Shown here: positions 43,584-52,473 of the stretch, in pieces
How the letters are laid out: each line of letters opens with the position of its first letter
How positions within the stretch are numbered: position 1 is the first letter of the stretch
Assembly: GCA_910574475.1 (NCBI GenBank)
Contig: CAJTAT010000004.1
Coordinates: 310,001 to 374,000, forward strand
Length of the DNA: 64,000 bases
Source of the DNA: Clostridia bacterium
GTDB lineage: Bacteria; Bacillota; Clostridia; Lachnospirales; Lachnospiraceae
Direction of reading: 5' to 3'
The notes under the pieces: generated by a model
Told to the model about the DNA's origin: nothing
Seen by the model: the letters and a program-made list of their open reading frames with translations, nothing else
The model's database searches: none
Program-made: the position numbers and the translations under genes

Positions 43584-44274
43584 TTTTGTACCCCACTCCC
43601 CAAACGGTTTTAATGTATTTCGGCTTATCGCTGGAATCGTTCATTTTTTCCCGCAGGTGGCGGATATGGACCATGATAGTATTGTTATTGCTGCTGTAAT
43701 ATTTCTCTCCCCACACGTCAAAAAACAGCCGATCGGAGCTTACAACCTCGCCACGGTTTTTACACAGGCTCCAAAGAATGGAAAACTCTGTGGGGGTAAG
43801 GGCCAGAGGCTTTTCGTCCAAGGTACAGGTGTGGTGCTGCTTGTTGATCACCAAGCCTGAAATGGAAATGGTATTGGTGTCCTCCTCGTGTGGTTGAAGC
43901 GTGTTATATTTGGTAAAGCGCCGAAGCTGGGCTTTTACCCGGGCAATCAGCTCCAGAGGGCGAAAAGGTTTTGTGATATAATCATCAGCACCCAAAGTTA
44001 GCCCCGTGATCTTGTCAATTTCTTCGTCTTTGGCTGTCAGCATAATAATGGGGAAATTTTGCGTTTCCCGTATTTTCTGACAGATAGAAAACCCGCTGAT
44101 ATCGGGAAGCATCACATCAAGAATGGCTAGATCTGGCGTCTCCGTTTCCAGATAAGCCAAGGTATCTGTTCCGTTATAAAATTTGCATACCTGATAAGAT
44201 TCGTTGGTCAGATAAAGCTCAATGAGATCAGCAATTTCTTTTTCATCGTCTACTACTAAGATTTTTGTTTCCAT
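43576..44274 (-). CDS. vanR: VanR-type OmpR response regulator
   Basis: 232 residues. Receiver: VVDDEKEIADLI, phospho-Asp in LAILDVMLPD (about residue 53), and the K in YITKPFRPLEL. Winged-helix DNA-binding domain ends TVWGVGYKIE. It activates the downstream resistance genes when phosphorylated by VanS. Overlaps vanS by eight bases. ATG at 44274 has GGGAGAG before it. First gene of the cluster. Confidence 0.93.
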   Translation of the reverse strand: METKILVVDDEKEIADLIELYLTNESYQVCKFYNGTDTLAYLETETPDLAILDVMLPDISGFSICQKIRETQNFPIIMLTAKDEEIDKITGLTLGADDYITKPFRPLELIARVKAQLRRFTKYNTLQPHEEDTNTISISGLVINKQHHTCTLDEKPLALTPTEFSILWSLCKNRGEVVSSDRLFFDVWGEKYYSSNNNTIMVHIRHLREKMNDSSDKPKYIKTVWGVGYKIE

Positions 44275-44326
44275 TATGTAAACTCTCCCGTTAAGGTTAT
44301 TACTTTCTAAGTTTGCCTCTAAAGGG

Positions 44327-44332
44327 ATTATA
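44327..44332 (-). promoter_or_regulatory. -10 element of the vanR promoter
   Basis: TATAAT (complement of ATTATA) stands about 53 bases before vanR, preceded by CTGG. The -35 position reads AAAACC and does not match consensus, consistent with an activated promoter. Confidence 0.55.
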
Positions 44333-44363
44333 CCAGAAAAACGAGCAGAGGTTTTAAATTTTT

Positions 44364-44400
44364 TGAAAAAAAATCTTAAGAAGCCCTGAAGAGGCTTATC
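44364..44400 (-). terminator. Terminator upstream of the van cluster
   Basis: In minus sense, AAGCC and GGCTT pair across a 7-base loop, followed by CTTAAGATTTTTTTT. A second, longer hairpin (AAGATGAGAGTG with CGCTCTTATCTT) lies at 44425-44472. They isolate vanR from the preceding gene. Confidence 0.65.
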
Positions 44401-44477
44401 AAGAAAGATTCTTTCACCCTACGCAGATAAAAGATAAGAGCGTCTTGAAAATTTACAAAACACTCTCATCTTTCATG

Positions 44478-44912
44478 TCAGGATCCGGTGGTTCTTGTTG
44501 GGGCTTTCCCAAGAATACGCTCATACAACAGCCCGGTTAGAAACCATACAGGCGCATAATCCAGCCGGATCACGCCGCCTATATTCCAGCGGGACTTGCT
44601 GTAATCCCAGGGGCACATACCACGTTTCTTTAAAAAGCTGCCTGTCAGAAATTCTGTCAGAAAAATAGCACCAGTATAGATACTTCCTCGAAGCCACATA
44701 TTTTTGTTTTTGATCCAGTGGCATATGGGAGAGAGAAAGGCAGCCATTCCGTAGATAGGGAACATCCAAATAGAAGAGTGCCCTTCTAATTTCATCTGCC
44801 GTCGCTGGAGGGATTTCAGCCCTGTCCAGAAGATTTCCAGACACCAGCCAACCAGACCACAGAGGATAAATTTGTTTTTCATAGGAGCATTATGCGCAGG
44901 AAACAGGAGCAT
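44478..44912 (-). CDS. Small membrane protein, PF06541 (CmpB-like) family
   Basis: 144 residues with about four membrane segments. LCGLVGWCLEIFWTGLKSL and GMCPWDYSKSRWNIGGVIRLDYAPVWFLTGLL, seen as blocks, match the family annotated as putative ABC-transporter membrane proteins (PF06541), though no ABC function has been shown for most. Starts 13 bases after the BlaR1-like gene; the ATG at 44882 (MKNKF) is an alternative, and neither has a good ribosome site. Probably co-transcribed with blaI/blaR1-like genes. Confidence 0.72.
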   Translation of the reverse strand: MLLFPAHNAPMKNKFILCGLVGWCLEIFWTGLKSLQRRQMKLEGHSSIWMFPIYGMAAFLSPICHWIKNKNMWLRGSIYTGAIFLTEFLTGSFLKKRGMCPWDYSKSRWNIGGVIRLDYAPVWFLTGLLYERILGKAPTRTTGS

Positions 44913-44925
44913 TATACAAAGATTC

Positions 44926-47016
44926 TCACTTTTCTAAAAAGAGCTCGCCTGCAATCAGCCATCTGGCATCCTGCTCCACTCTCCTCAGAGGGACAGACAG
45001 ATAATAAAAGCTGTCTTCTTCATCCCAGAGAAGGGCGACATAAGCAGTTACCTGCCCGCCGTCCAAATCTTCAGTGGGATAAGTAATGGAAACGATAGTT
45101 ATCTCCTCAATGGTTCCTGGAAAGCTTTCTAGTTGCAGACCGGGAACTGTAAAATGTTCAAGGACATCACTGGTATGCCCTGTGAGATACAGAGGGATGG
45201 CTTCTCTGATAACTTCTGTGATCCCTGCATCGGCATAGCGGATATCTGTGAGCTCCCAGCGCCCTTCGCCCAGATAGCGTACCTGACTATCAAGCTCATG
45301 GCATGTATACAGACCCGCCGGACTAATGTCTGAGTGGCCGGTCAGTTGGGCCTGAAGGAATATATTTCCGGCTGCAAAGGAGAAATCAATCTGGGAGCCA
45401 GCATAATACTGATATCCACTGTCCAACTGTTCCTGCTCCACCTGCTCCACGGCTCCGGTGGGTACCTCATCAACCAGAAGCCGAACGCCACTATCTTCAT
45501 ATGCAGTATCAATATGAGAATTTAGTTCACTTAAGTAATCCTGATCCCGATACTGATAGATTTTCCAGGAGCTGTCTGCGGTGTGATCGACCATAAACAG
45601 GGAACGGATGGAGATGCCTGTTCCGTGGAGCACATAAGTAATCATAGCAAGCTCTGCCTCTCCGTCACCGTCAAAATCCTGCTCCGACAACATAGGTTCT
45701 ATGTCATAATTGGAAATGACCGGAACCTGGGCGTAGACCAGACATTCTGGCGTCCTTACAACCATGGCCTCTCCATCTTCCATACTGTAAAGGGAAAAGT
45801 GTTCAGTCTCATTTATGAGACTCATGGCTGCCTCATCAAAATCATTCGTCATGCCTTGGTGTCCGATTCCTACTATGTCTTGGTCTGTCCAGAATACTTC
45901 CTCGTCACTGCCGCCTTCTGTGTTGCTTTGATTTTTTATTTCTGGTTCTATGTCAGCCATTATTTGATCTTTGGGCAGCATATTTCCCACCGAATTTCCA
46001 GATGGCTCTTCTCCTGCAGTCAGAAAGGAGAGACCACAGCCGCTAATCATCAAAAGAAGCAGAAGGCTTATGACTGCATGAGGGCGCTTTGTATGCAAAA
46101 TGTGCCAGATTCTGCTTTTTGTGCTGCTTTCTCCGAAGTAGATTGCAAGGGAAAATCCTTTGCTTTTGCAGGCAAAATCCAACAATGTCTGAGCGTAATA
46201 CTTTTTTTCTGTAATGGTTTTTCCACGGAGAACACATTCATCACAGTACATTTCCATATCCCGGTTCATCATGCAAAAAGCTATCCAGACAAAAGGATTG
46301 AACCAGTGCAGAATCGATACGAGAGCAGAGAAGCATTTAATCCAGGGATCTCCATTCTGAATATGCTTGCGTTCATGGTTCAAGATATTTTTTAACGGAT
46401 CCTTTCCCTTTTCCAACTCCTGGGGAATATAGATTCTGGAAGGCAGACCTGGCATGACAAATGGCGTGTCTATAATTTCTGTGCTCCACACATCCCGCCG
46501 GATTTGGACGGCTGTGGAAATCTTTGTCTTCAGACGCAGCCATTGAGTTAGCGCGGCCATTATTAGAGTTGTAGCTCCCAGAGCCCAGAGGATAAAAAGC
46601 AATTTTATCAGTCCTGTATCAGAAGTTTCTGCAGAGACATTTTTACTTTGCCTTGGATCAAGGAGCTTTATCTCTGCTCCTTTCGATTCGGGGCTGATTT
46701 CGGGTGTTGCGGCTTCTTCCCCAGATATGTTTGCTTCTGCATTAAGTTCCTTATTTCCTGCTGTTTTCTGTCCATCAGTTGAGGAAGTTGGATTTTTGGA
46801 AAATACAAACTCTGTGTCTGGTATCAGATTACGCAGCGTATAGAAGGAACTTAAAGTGACTGGGGGCAGTAGAAGCACAAGAAATGCGGCCAGCCAGAGA
46901 ATACGAACATAAAATTTAGAAAGATTCCCGGTAATTTTGCGAAATAGAAGAATCCCAAGGATGAGTGCCGTCCCCGACAGGCTGTTTTGCAATAACAGAT
47001 TTAAGAATACAGTCAT
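44926..47016 (-). CDS. BlaR1-like M56 metalloprotease sensor with unusual sensor domain
   Basis: 696 residues. N-terminal half: membrane segments at about 5-20, 35-50 and 145-160 and the gluzincin motif NHERKH (HExxH, about residue 215) of the M56 peptidase, which in BlaR1/MecR1 cuts the partner repressor. A fourth segment (SLLLLLMISGCGLSF, about residue 325) is followed by about 360 extracellular residues. That part has no SxxK penicillin-binding site; it is acidic, with FDGDGEAELAMITY (an FG-GAP-like repeat) instead. So it senses something other than a beta-lactam by the classical route. It overlaps blaI-like gene by four bases. Confidence 0.85.
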   Translation of the reverse strand: MTVFLNLLLQNSLSGTALILGILLFRKITGNLSKFYVRILWLAAFLVLLLPPVTLSSFYTLRNLIPDTEFVFSKNPTSSTDGQKTAGNKELNAEANISGEEAATPEISPESKGAEIKLLDPRQSKNVSAETSDTGLIKLLFILWALGATTLIMAALTQWLRLKTKISTAVQIRRDVWSTEIIDTPFVMPGLPSRIYIPQELEKGKDPLKNILNHERKHIQNGDPWIKCFSALVSILHWFNPFVWIAFCMMNRDMEMYCDECVLRGKTITEKKYYAQTLLDFACKSKGFSLAIYFGESSTKSRIWHILHTKRPHAVISLLLLLMISGCGLSFLTAGEEPSGNSVGNMLPKDQIMADIEPEIKNQSNTEGGSDEEVFWTDQDIVGIGHQGMTNDFDEAAMSLINETEHFSLYSMEDGEAMVVRTPECLVYAQVPVISNYDIEPMLSEQDFDGDGEAELAMITYVLHGTGISIRSLFMVDHTADSSWKIYQYRDQDYLSELNSHIDTAYEDSGVRLLVDEVPTGAVEQVEQEQLDSGYQYYAGSQIDFSFAAGNIFLQAQLTGHSDISPAGLYTCHELDSQVRYLGEGRWELTDIRYADAGITEVIREAIPLYLTGHTSDVLEHFTVPGLQLESFPGTIEEITIVSITYPTEDLDGGQVTAYVALLWDEEDSFYYLSVPLRRVEQDARWLIAGELFLEK

Positions 47017-47381
47017 TTTTCGCCCTCCTCTGATACCTGGTTGATTAGATCCTGGAGCTCCCTGGCTTCTTTTTGCGTCAGTTTTTCATCCTGAAGAAAT
47101 GCTGAGATAAAGGCAGGCAGGCTTCCACGAAACTTTTTGTCCAAAAATTCCCGGCTTTCCTGCCTCTGGATCTCTTCCCGGGATACCAGAGCGCGCACGA
47201 CTGCTTTTTCGTTCCGCACAATCTGTTTTTCGCCCAAATTGCGGAGTATGGTATAAGTAGTGGACTTTTTCCAGCCTAACTGTTCCCGGCATAGCCCTAC
47301 CAGCTCCATGGAATTGATGGGCTGGACATCCCATACGATGTCCATGAGGCGGTATTCACTTTCGCTGATGTGGTAATCCAT
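47013..47381 (-). CDS. BlaI/MecI-family repressor
   Basis: 122 residues. ISESEYRLMDIVWDVQPINSMEL, then the winged helix GWKKSTTYTILRNLGEKQIV, then C-terminal dimer helices. BlaI proteins repress their own operon until cleaved by the partner M56 sensor, which is the next gene, overlapping by ATGA. ATG at 47381 is preceded by GGAGG; a longer frame to 47471 would run through the operator region. Two operator-like palindromes lie in the promoter. Confidence 0.92.
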   Translation of the reverse strand: MDYHISESEYRLMDIVWDVQPINSMELVGLCREQLGWKKSTTYTILRNLGEKQIVRNEKAVVRALVSREEIQRQESREFLDKKFRGSLPAFISAFLQDEKLTQKEARELQDLINQVSEEGEK

Positions 47382-47408
47382 TGAGATTCCTCCGTTTTGC
47401 TTTATATG

Positions 47409-47471
47409 TAGGTTTATTCTTATAAACCTAACTTTGATTATGAGTTTATACTTATAGACCTGATTTGTCAA
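47409..47471 (-). promoter_or_regulatory. BlaI promoter with two operator palindromes
   Basis: TTGACA (complement of 47466-47471), 17 bases, TAAACT (complement of 47443-47448). A perfect 22-base palindrome at 47409-47430 (arms TAGGTTTAT, 4-base centre) and a degenerate version at 47442-47462 overlapping the -10. BlaI-type repressors bind such paired dyads; this placement would block transcription. Confidence 0.8.
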
Positions 47472-47507
47472 GATGTTTTTAAAGAACTATTTTTAAAAAA
47501 TTAGTAC

Positions 47508-47534
47508 TTGACAATACATAGTAGCTGGTATAAT
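47508..47534 (+). promoter_or_regulatory. Promoter of the PadR operon
   Basis: TTGACA (47508-47513), a short 15-base spacer, and TATAAT (47529-47534). It leads to AGGAGGAGG before the PadR gene. The short spacer suggests regulation, probably by PadR itself. Confidence 0.7.
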
Positions 47535-47559
47535 CTAATAATCAGGAGGAGGCGAATGA

Positions 47560-47883
47560 ATGAATCCACAATTCAAAAAAGGGGTATTGGAGCTCATCGT
47601 ACTGGAATCCGTCCGTAAAAAAGATATGTACGGGTACGAGCTGGTAGAGGAAGTGTCAGAAGTCATAGACGTAAATGAGGGAACGATCTATCCACTGCTG
47701 AAACGCCTGACCAATGAGCATTATTTTGAGACTTACCTGCGGGAATCATCCGAAGGCCCGCCCAGAAAATATTACCATCTGACAGCAGCAGGAATTCTGT
47801 ATCGGGATTCCATGGCAGCGGAGTGGGAAGAATTTCAGGAAAGGGTCAGTAGATTTTTGAAGGAGGGAAAAGGACATGAATAA
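47560..47883 (+). CDS. PadR-family transcriptional regulator
   Basis: 107 residues. KGVLELIVLESVRKKDMYGYELVEEV and NEGTIYPLLKRL, then GPPRKYYHLTAAG, the PadR winged helix and wing. The subfamily paired with DUF1700 proteins represses membrane-stress genes. It overlaps the next gene by eight bases. ATG follows AGGAGGAGGCG. Presumably regulates its own operon. Confidence 0.92.
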   Translation: MNPQFKKGVLELIVLESVRKKDMYGYELVEEVSEVIDVNEGTIYPLLKRLTNEHYFETYLRESSEGPPRKYYHLTAAGILYRDSMAAEWEEFQERVSRFLKEGKGHE

Positions 47884-48757
47884 AGAGACGTTTTTAGAAG
47901 AGCTGCGGGAACATCTTCAGATTCTAGAGGATCAGGAGCAGCGGGACATTATGGAAGAGTATGCCCAGCATATTGATATGAAGATTCAGAAAGGCTTGAG
48001 CGAGGAGGAGGCTATCAGGGACTTTGGATCAGTAAAGGAGCTGGCAGCAGAGATTTTGGAAGCTTATCATGTAAAGCCAGGGTTTCATAATAGAAAAACC
48101 TCAGTCAAAATGCCGGATTTGAAGCAGGTGAAGATTTTGGACGGTAAGGAGGCGCTTGAGCGTGGAAGCTGCTGGATCAAGGATAAACTAAAAAGGACTG
48201 GTCAGGCGATAGGCAAAGGATTTCAATGGATTGGGAAAAAATGGAAGAGTTTGATGGAATGGATAAAAAATCTGTTTAGTAGAAAAATAGAGATGCCATT
48301 GGAAAATACAGAGAATTTCCAAACAGATAAAGAGAAGGAATCTTCCAATGAGATTTCTACCAATATAAATAATATGCGTCAGGGTACTATAATAGATGCA
48401 GGAAAAAGAGAGAGGATACATACAGGGGGATTTTTTGATACAGTCAGACGTGGAATCGTCAGCTTATGGAAGCTGTTCATTTCTTTCTGCATTTGGTGGC
48501 TGGTGTTTCTTTGGAACTGTGGGTGGCTGATGTTTTCCGTATTTTGCGGATTCTTTACCTTGATAATGCTGGCCGGCTGCGGAGCCATTTTGGTTCTCCT
48601 GCCTCAGGGCTATCCGTTGCTTGGAATCTTGCTGCTCTCTCTGGGTGGAATGTGTTGCTTTGGAGCCTTGACTTGCGGAGCATTTACCCTGATGATACGA
48701 AAGAAACGGGAAGAATCTGTGACAGACAAAGTGGATGGGGAGGTGCAGTATGAGTAA
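47876..48757 (+). CDS. DUF1700 (HAAS) membrane protein
   Basis: 293 residues. The N-terminal HAAS domain ETFLEELREHLQILEDQEQRDI and the DFGSVKELAAEIL block are plain. A long basic linker follows, then three membrane segments near the C-terminus (about residues 197-217, 220-245 and 252-275). The HAAS helix bundle is the usual partner of PadR regulators. Overlaps PadR and the next gene, so translation is coupled. Function of the family in envelope stress is inferred. Confidence 0.85.
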   Translation: MNKETFLEELREHLQILEDQEQRDIMEEYAQHIDMKIQKGLSEEEAIRDFGSVKELAAEILEAYHVKPGFHNRKTSVKMPDLKQVKILDGKEALERGSCWIKDKLKRTGQAIGKGFQWIGKKWKSLMEWIKNLFSRKIEMPLENTENFQTDKEKESSNEISTNINNMRQGTIIDAGKRERIHTGGFFDTVRRGIVSLWKLFISFCIWWLVFLWNCGWLMFSVFCGFFTLIMLAGCGAILVLLPQGYPLLGILLLSLGGMCCFGALTCGAFTLMIRKKREESVTDKVDGEVQYE

Positions 48758-49262
48758 GTGGCAGAAGATATTACTGGGAGTTTTCAGCGTCGGCGTATTG
48801 CTGTGTGGGATTGGTGCAGGAGTTATATTTACAGAATTTTCCTCCCTTGCCTATGGGGGGATACAGATTCTGGGGGAGCCGGACATACGAACGGAGAATC
48901 TTGATGTGGAGTTCGAGCCGGGAGATGAGAAATACCTGATTACAGGTTGGTACCAGTGGAGACAGGATACTGTGCTGACAGATGAAAAGGTGCCAGAAAA
49001 TACAGTTCGCTTTCATGTGACTTATAATAGTAAACGTGTGATTCCCCGTACTTACTGGGACGAGGAGAATCAGGAAATTTCCCTTCAATATAGCTGGTTA
49101 GGCGATGATGATGAGGATATGAAATTGCTCATGGAGGCAAAGGATCTGTTTCTAAAAAATATAAAAGAGGGCAGACTTGTATCATTTGATACTGTGGGTG
49201 TGGAGGAGGTTACAGTTACGGTCAATCCGGCCAATGTAGATGATATAAGACTCATTTATTAG
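48750..49262 (+). CDS. Small exported protein of the PadR operon
   Basis: 170 residues. An N-terminal membrane segment (KILLGVFSVGVLLCGIGAGVIF) followed by a soluble extracytoplasmic domain rich in beta-strand residues. In related operons this slot is filled by a DUF4097 beta-helix protein; this one is shorter and I do not see the DUF4097 repeats clearly. ATG at 48750 overlaps the DUF1700 stop. It may sense or respond to envelope stress. Confidence 0.7.
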   Translation: MSKWQKILLGVFSVGVLLCGIGAGVIFTEFSSLAYGGIQILGEPDIRTENLDVEFEPGDEKYLITGWYQWRQDTVLTDEKVPENTVRFHVTYNSKRVIPRTYWDEENQEISLQYSWLGDDDEDMKLLMEAKDLFLKNIKEGRLVSFDTVGVEEVTVTVNPANVDDIRLIY

Positions 49263-49269
49263 AATATAA

Positions 49270-49311
49270 TTGTAAGATTCTTGTAAGAAATACGACGATT
49301 CTTTTGTAAGA
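49270..49311 (+). promoter_or_regulatory. Repeated TTGTAAGA boxes before the response-regulator gene
   Basis: TTGTAAGA occurs at 49270-49277, 49281-49288 and 49304-49311: the first two 11 bases apart, the third 23 bases on. Direct repeats on one face of the helix are how OmpR-type regulators bind, so autoregulation is likely. Confidence 0.6.
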
Positions 49312-49351
49312 AACATTTCCTATCATAGATTCAGGCTTGAAGGAGGAATAG

Positions 49352-50053
49352 ATGATGAACGAATGTGTGCTGGTGGTAGATGATGACCGTGAGATCGTAA
49401 AAGCGATTGCGCTGCTATTAGAAAAGGAAGGATACCAAGTGCTGAAAGCCTATGACGGCATGGAAGCTTTGGAACTGGTGGCAGAGCAGCCCATACGGCT
49501 GATTATCATGGATGTGATGATGCCGAAGCTGGACGGCCTGTCCGCAGTCATGAAGATCCGGGAGCGGAAGAATCTTCCTATCATTGTCCTGAGTGCAAAG
49601 AGTGAGGATACAGACAAGATTTTGGGACTTTCCATGGGAGCCGATGATTATGTGTCCAAGCCCTTCAACCCTCAGGAGCTGGCAGCCAGAGTAAAGAGCC
49701 ATCTACGCAGGTACACTTCCCTGGGAGACATCAACGCCCAGCAGCAGGCAGATGAGATACACAATGGCCGTCTCTGCTATCGCATAGAAGAGCGGACCCT
49801 CTATGCGGATGGGGAACCGGTAAAACTTACGGCTACAGAGACAAAGATTGTGGATCTGTTGATGCGAAACAGGGGACGTATTTTTCCGGCAGAGGAGATC
49901 TATCAGCGTGTCTGGGAAGAGGATGCTTTTGCCCCAGAGAATACGGTGATGGTGCATATCCGACGTATTCGTGAAAAGATTGAACTCAATCCAAAGGAGC
50001 CAGAATATTTAAAGGTGGTGTGGGGAATTGGATACAAAATGGAGAAAATTTAG
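49352..50053 (+). CDS. OmpR-family response regulator
   Basis: 233 residues. LVVDDDREIVKAI, phospho-Asp in LIIMDVMMPKLDG (about residue 53), YVSKPFNPQEL, and a C-terminal winged helix ending VVWGIGYKMEKI. Closely resembles VanR/PhoB-type regulators. ATG at 49352 follows AAGGAGG. It overlaps the kinase gene by 26 bases, so the two form a pair. Its targets probably include its own promoter boxes and perhaps the efflux operon downstream. Confidence 0.92.
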   Translation: MMNECVLVVDDDREIVKAIALLLEKEGYQVLKAYDGMEALELVAEQPIRLIIMDVMMPKLDGLSAVMKIRERKNLPIIVLSAKSEDTDKILGLSMGADDYVSKPFNPQELAARVKSHLRRYTSLGDINAQQQADEIHNGRLCYRIEERTLYADGEPVKLTATETKIVDLLMRNRGRIFPAEEIYQRVWEEDAFAPENTVMVHIRRIREKIELNPKEPEYLKVVWGIGYKMEKI

Positions 50054-52424
50054 AATCATTCTTAGTTTTACGGCATTTTTTGTAGGAATGACTTTGCTAC
50101 TCAATAACTTTATATCTATGATTAACCTGATAGGCAGCAGTTGGGATAGTCTGTCTGCCCGGATGGGGACAGATTATCAGGAGCAAGAGGACTTCCGCTG
50201 GTATATGTCCAACCGTCTGGAAGAACTTCTCGGTGTGGCCACCGGCGGAAAGGGTTGGAACAGTTATGGAGTAACCTATAGCAACGGCGATATTTATTAT
50301 GGCAATGGATATTATAATGACGGATGGTGGTGGGAGACTTCTACAGACGTTCAAGAGGCAGAGCAGGCAGTAGGAGAAGAGATTTCTGAAGATATAGCAG
50401 CCTATGCCGGAGAGGCTAGTTCTTCGGATATCACATACTCAGACGGGTATTGGAGAGAGAGGCAGGAGGAGTCTGGGATATACGGCGATGAATATGGATA
50501 CCGGAAGCCTGATCTGGATTCTTATATGAAAGAATATGCCAGAGACAAGAATCTTCGTTATGCAGTGCTTTATAAGGGGAAATTGCTCTATACGAACATG
50601 GAGCAACTGGAAACTCAGGTTGGAGAGGAATTAAAGAACACAGATTTCCAGAGCTATCTTCCACAGGATGAAGAGTACAATTTCTGTCTGTGGTTTAATG
50701 ACAAGGGGGATGGCAAGGTTCGGATTAATAAAGACGGCCAAGATCTGGATGTGTATGGGGATGGCGTATACACAGAAGACAGCCTTTGGTTTGTGCCAGG
50801 CTATACGAACTTCAATGTGGATGAAACCACCAAGGAAGCTGTTGTTTTCATAGCAGCAGCAAAAAAACCAAAGCTTTATATAGCTGGTAATTATTCCCAA
50901 TATGGGAGTAATCAAAACTGGGGAGGGCTCTATAGTTTACAACAGCGCCAGCAGTACCGTTACGACCAGTATCAGGCCTGCAAATGGAAACTTCTTACAG
51001 CCCTTCTTTTGTTGACTCTGGCATTTTTATTTCGCAAGGATAAGCGGCTTGGAGATCAGGCCATTGGAAGATTCCTGGGACATATCTGGATGGAGCCAAA
51101 GCTCTTGCTATTCGTGGGAATTCCCATTTTGTTTCTCCTGACTGGAGGAAGAGAGATGCTTCGGGAACTTATCTGGATACTGGAGGACGAAGCTTATCTT
51201 GGAATCGAAGAGCTTAGCTATTATGCAGGTATGTTCATCATGAGAGGGACATTTCTTACGGCAGTCTTTTGGATGATCTATCTGGGTGCAGTGGATCTGA
51301 GACTCAATAAGGGACATAGAAAATTCTTGTTCGGTCCTTTGGTTCTAAGTCTGCGTACGAGAGAGCTAAAGCTCCCGGTACAAAAAAGAATGGTTGAGCG
51401 GTACTGCCAGGTGCTGGTTCCCGCTGTGCTCTCAACTGTATTTACCATAGCGGCGGCTGTCTCATATGAAAATAGCTACAGAGAATGGAACAGTTCAGCT
51501 CTTGTGATGCTCCTCTTCGCTATATTCAGTTGGCTTTGGCTTCTCATATTTGGAACCTGGCATTTAAGGAAAAATAAGCAGTTAGCTAAAGATCTGGGAG
51601 CATTGTCGAATCAGATTTTGGAAATCCGGGAGGGAAATTTGACAAAGCGTCTGGAACTTCCCGAGGATGCGGATCTAAAGGCGGCAGCAGAGAATTTAAA
51701 TGAGATTCAGCAGGGTATGGAAACTGCTTTGCGGGAGCAGACAAAGAGTGAGCGGATGAAAGTAGAACTGGTAGCTAACGTCTCCCACGATATAAAGACA
51801 CCTTTGACTTCTATCGTCAGCTATGTGGAGCTTTTAAAGCAGGAAGAGGAATTGCCGGAACACGTAAAGGAGTATGTACAGATCCTGGGTGAGAAATCGG
51901 AGCGATTAAAGACAATGATACAGGATGTCTTTGAGGTGAGCAAGGCGGCTTCCAATCAGCTTCCAGTCAATATGGAACGGTTGGATCTGGGAAAACTTCT
52001 GCGGCAGACTCTTGCAGATATGAATACACAGATCGAAGAGAGCGGGCTGGGACTTAAGACATCCATTCCAGAAAAACCAGTTATGATTTTTGCGGACGGA
52101 CAACGGCTGTACCGGGTCTTCCAAAATCTCATACAAAATGCCCTGAAATACTCTCTGAGTGGCTCCCGAATCTTTTTGACTTTGACAGACGACGGAAAAG
52201 CTGCAGTGGCCAGCATCAAAAATATTTCTGATATGGAACTTGATGACGCCAAAGACTTTACAGAACGCTTTGTCCGTGGGGATACAAGCCGCACAGATGG
52301 AGGAAGTGGTCTGGGCCTGTCTATAGCCAAGAGCTTTACGGAGGCATGCGGGGGAAGCTTTCGGGTGGAGACGAATGCAGATCTCTTTACTGTGATTGTG
52401 GAATTTGCAGTGGTTCATCAGTAA
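50028..52424 (+). CDS. Large histidine kinase with Tyr/Gly-rich extracellular domain
   Basis: 798 residues, twice the usual length. After one membrane segment (about 10-30) comes an extracellular region of about 290 residues, with a Tyr/Gly/Trp-rich part (GVTYSNGDIYYGNGYY) and an acidic stretch. A membrane domain with about five segments (about 320-510) follows, then HAMP-like linker, HisKA with ELVANVSHDIKTPLTSIV (His about residue 587), and HATPase (FQNLIQNALKYS, GGSGLGLSIAK). TTG start inside the regulator gene. The ligand is unknown; the multi-segment domain may be sensory as well. Confidence 0.88.
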   Translation: MDTKWRKFRIILSFTAFFVGMTLLLNNFISMINLIGSSWDSLSARMGTDYQEQEDFRWYMSNRLEELLGVATGGKGWNSYGVTYSNGDIYYGNGYYNDGWWWETSTDVQEAEQAVGEEISEDIAAYAGEASSSDITYSDGYWRERQEESGIYGDEYGYRKPDLDSYMKEYARDKNLRYAVLYKGKLLYTNMEQLETQVGEELKNTDFQSYLPQDEEYNFCLWFNDKGDGKVRINKDGQDLDVYGDGVYTEDSLWFVPGYTNFNVDETTKEAVVFIAAAKKPKLYIAGNYSQYGSNQNWGGLYSLQQRQQYRYDQYQACKWKLLTALLLLTLAFLFRKDKRLGDQAIGRFLGHIWMEPKLLLFVGIPILFLLTGGREMLRELIWILEDEAYLGIEELSYYAGMFIMRGTFLTAVFWMIYLGAVDLRLNKGHRKFLFGPLVLSLRTRELKLPVQKRMVERYCQVLVPAVLSTVFTIAAAVSYENSYREWNSSALVMLLFAIFSWLWLLIFGTWHLRKNKQLAKDLGALSNQILEIREGNLTKRLELPEDADLKAAAENLNEIQQGMETALREQTKSERMKVELVANVSHDIKTPLTSIVSYVELLKQEEELPEHVKEYVQILGEKSERLKTMIQDVFEVSKAASNQLPVNMERLDLGKLLRQTLADMNTQIEESGLGLKTSIPEKPVMIFADGQRLYRVFQNLIQNALKYSLSGSRIFLTLTDDGKAAVASIKNISDMELDDAKDFTERFVRGDTSRTDGGSGLGLSIAKSFTEACGGSFRVETNADLFTVIVEFAVVHQ

Positions 52425-52473
52425 CCGGGCGCCCTTCCTTGCATAAAAATATAGAGAAAGCATAAGAGAATTT

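Noticed and set aside
45583-46395. 270-residue plus-strand open frame
   Set aside because: It is antisense to the BlaR1-like gene, lacks a ribosome site and has no recognisable domain; the minus-strand protein has family motifs.
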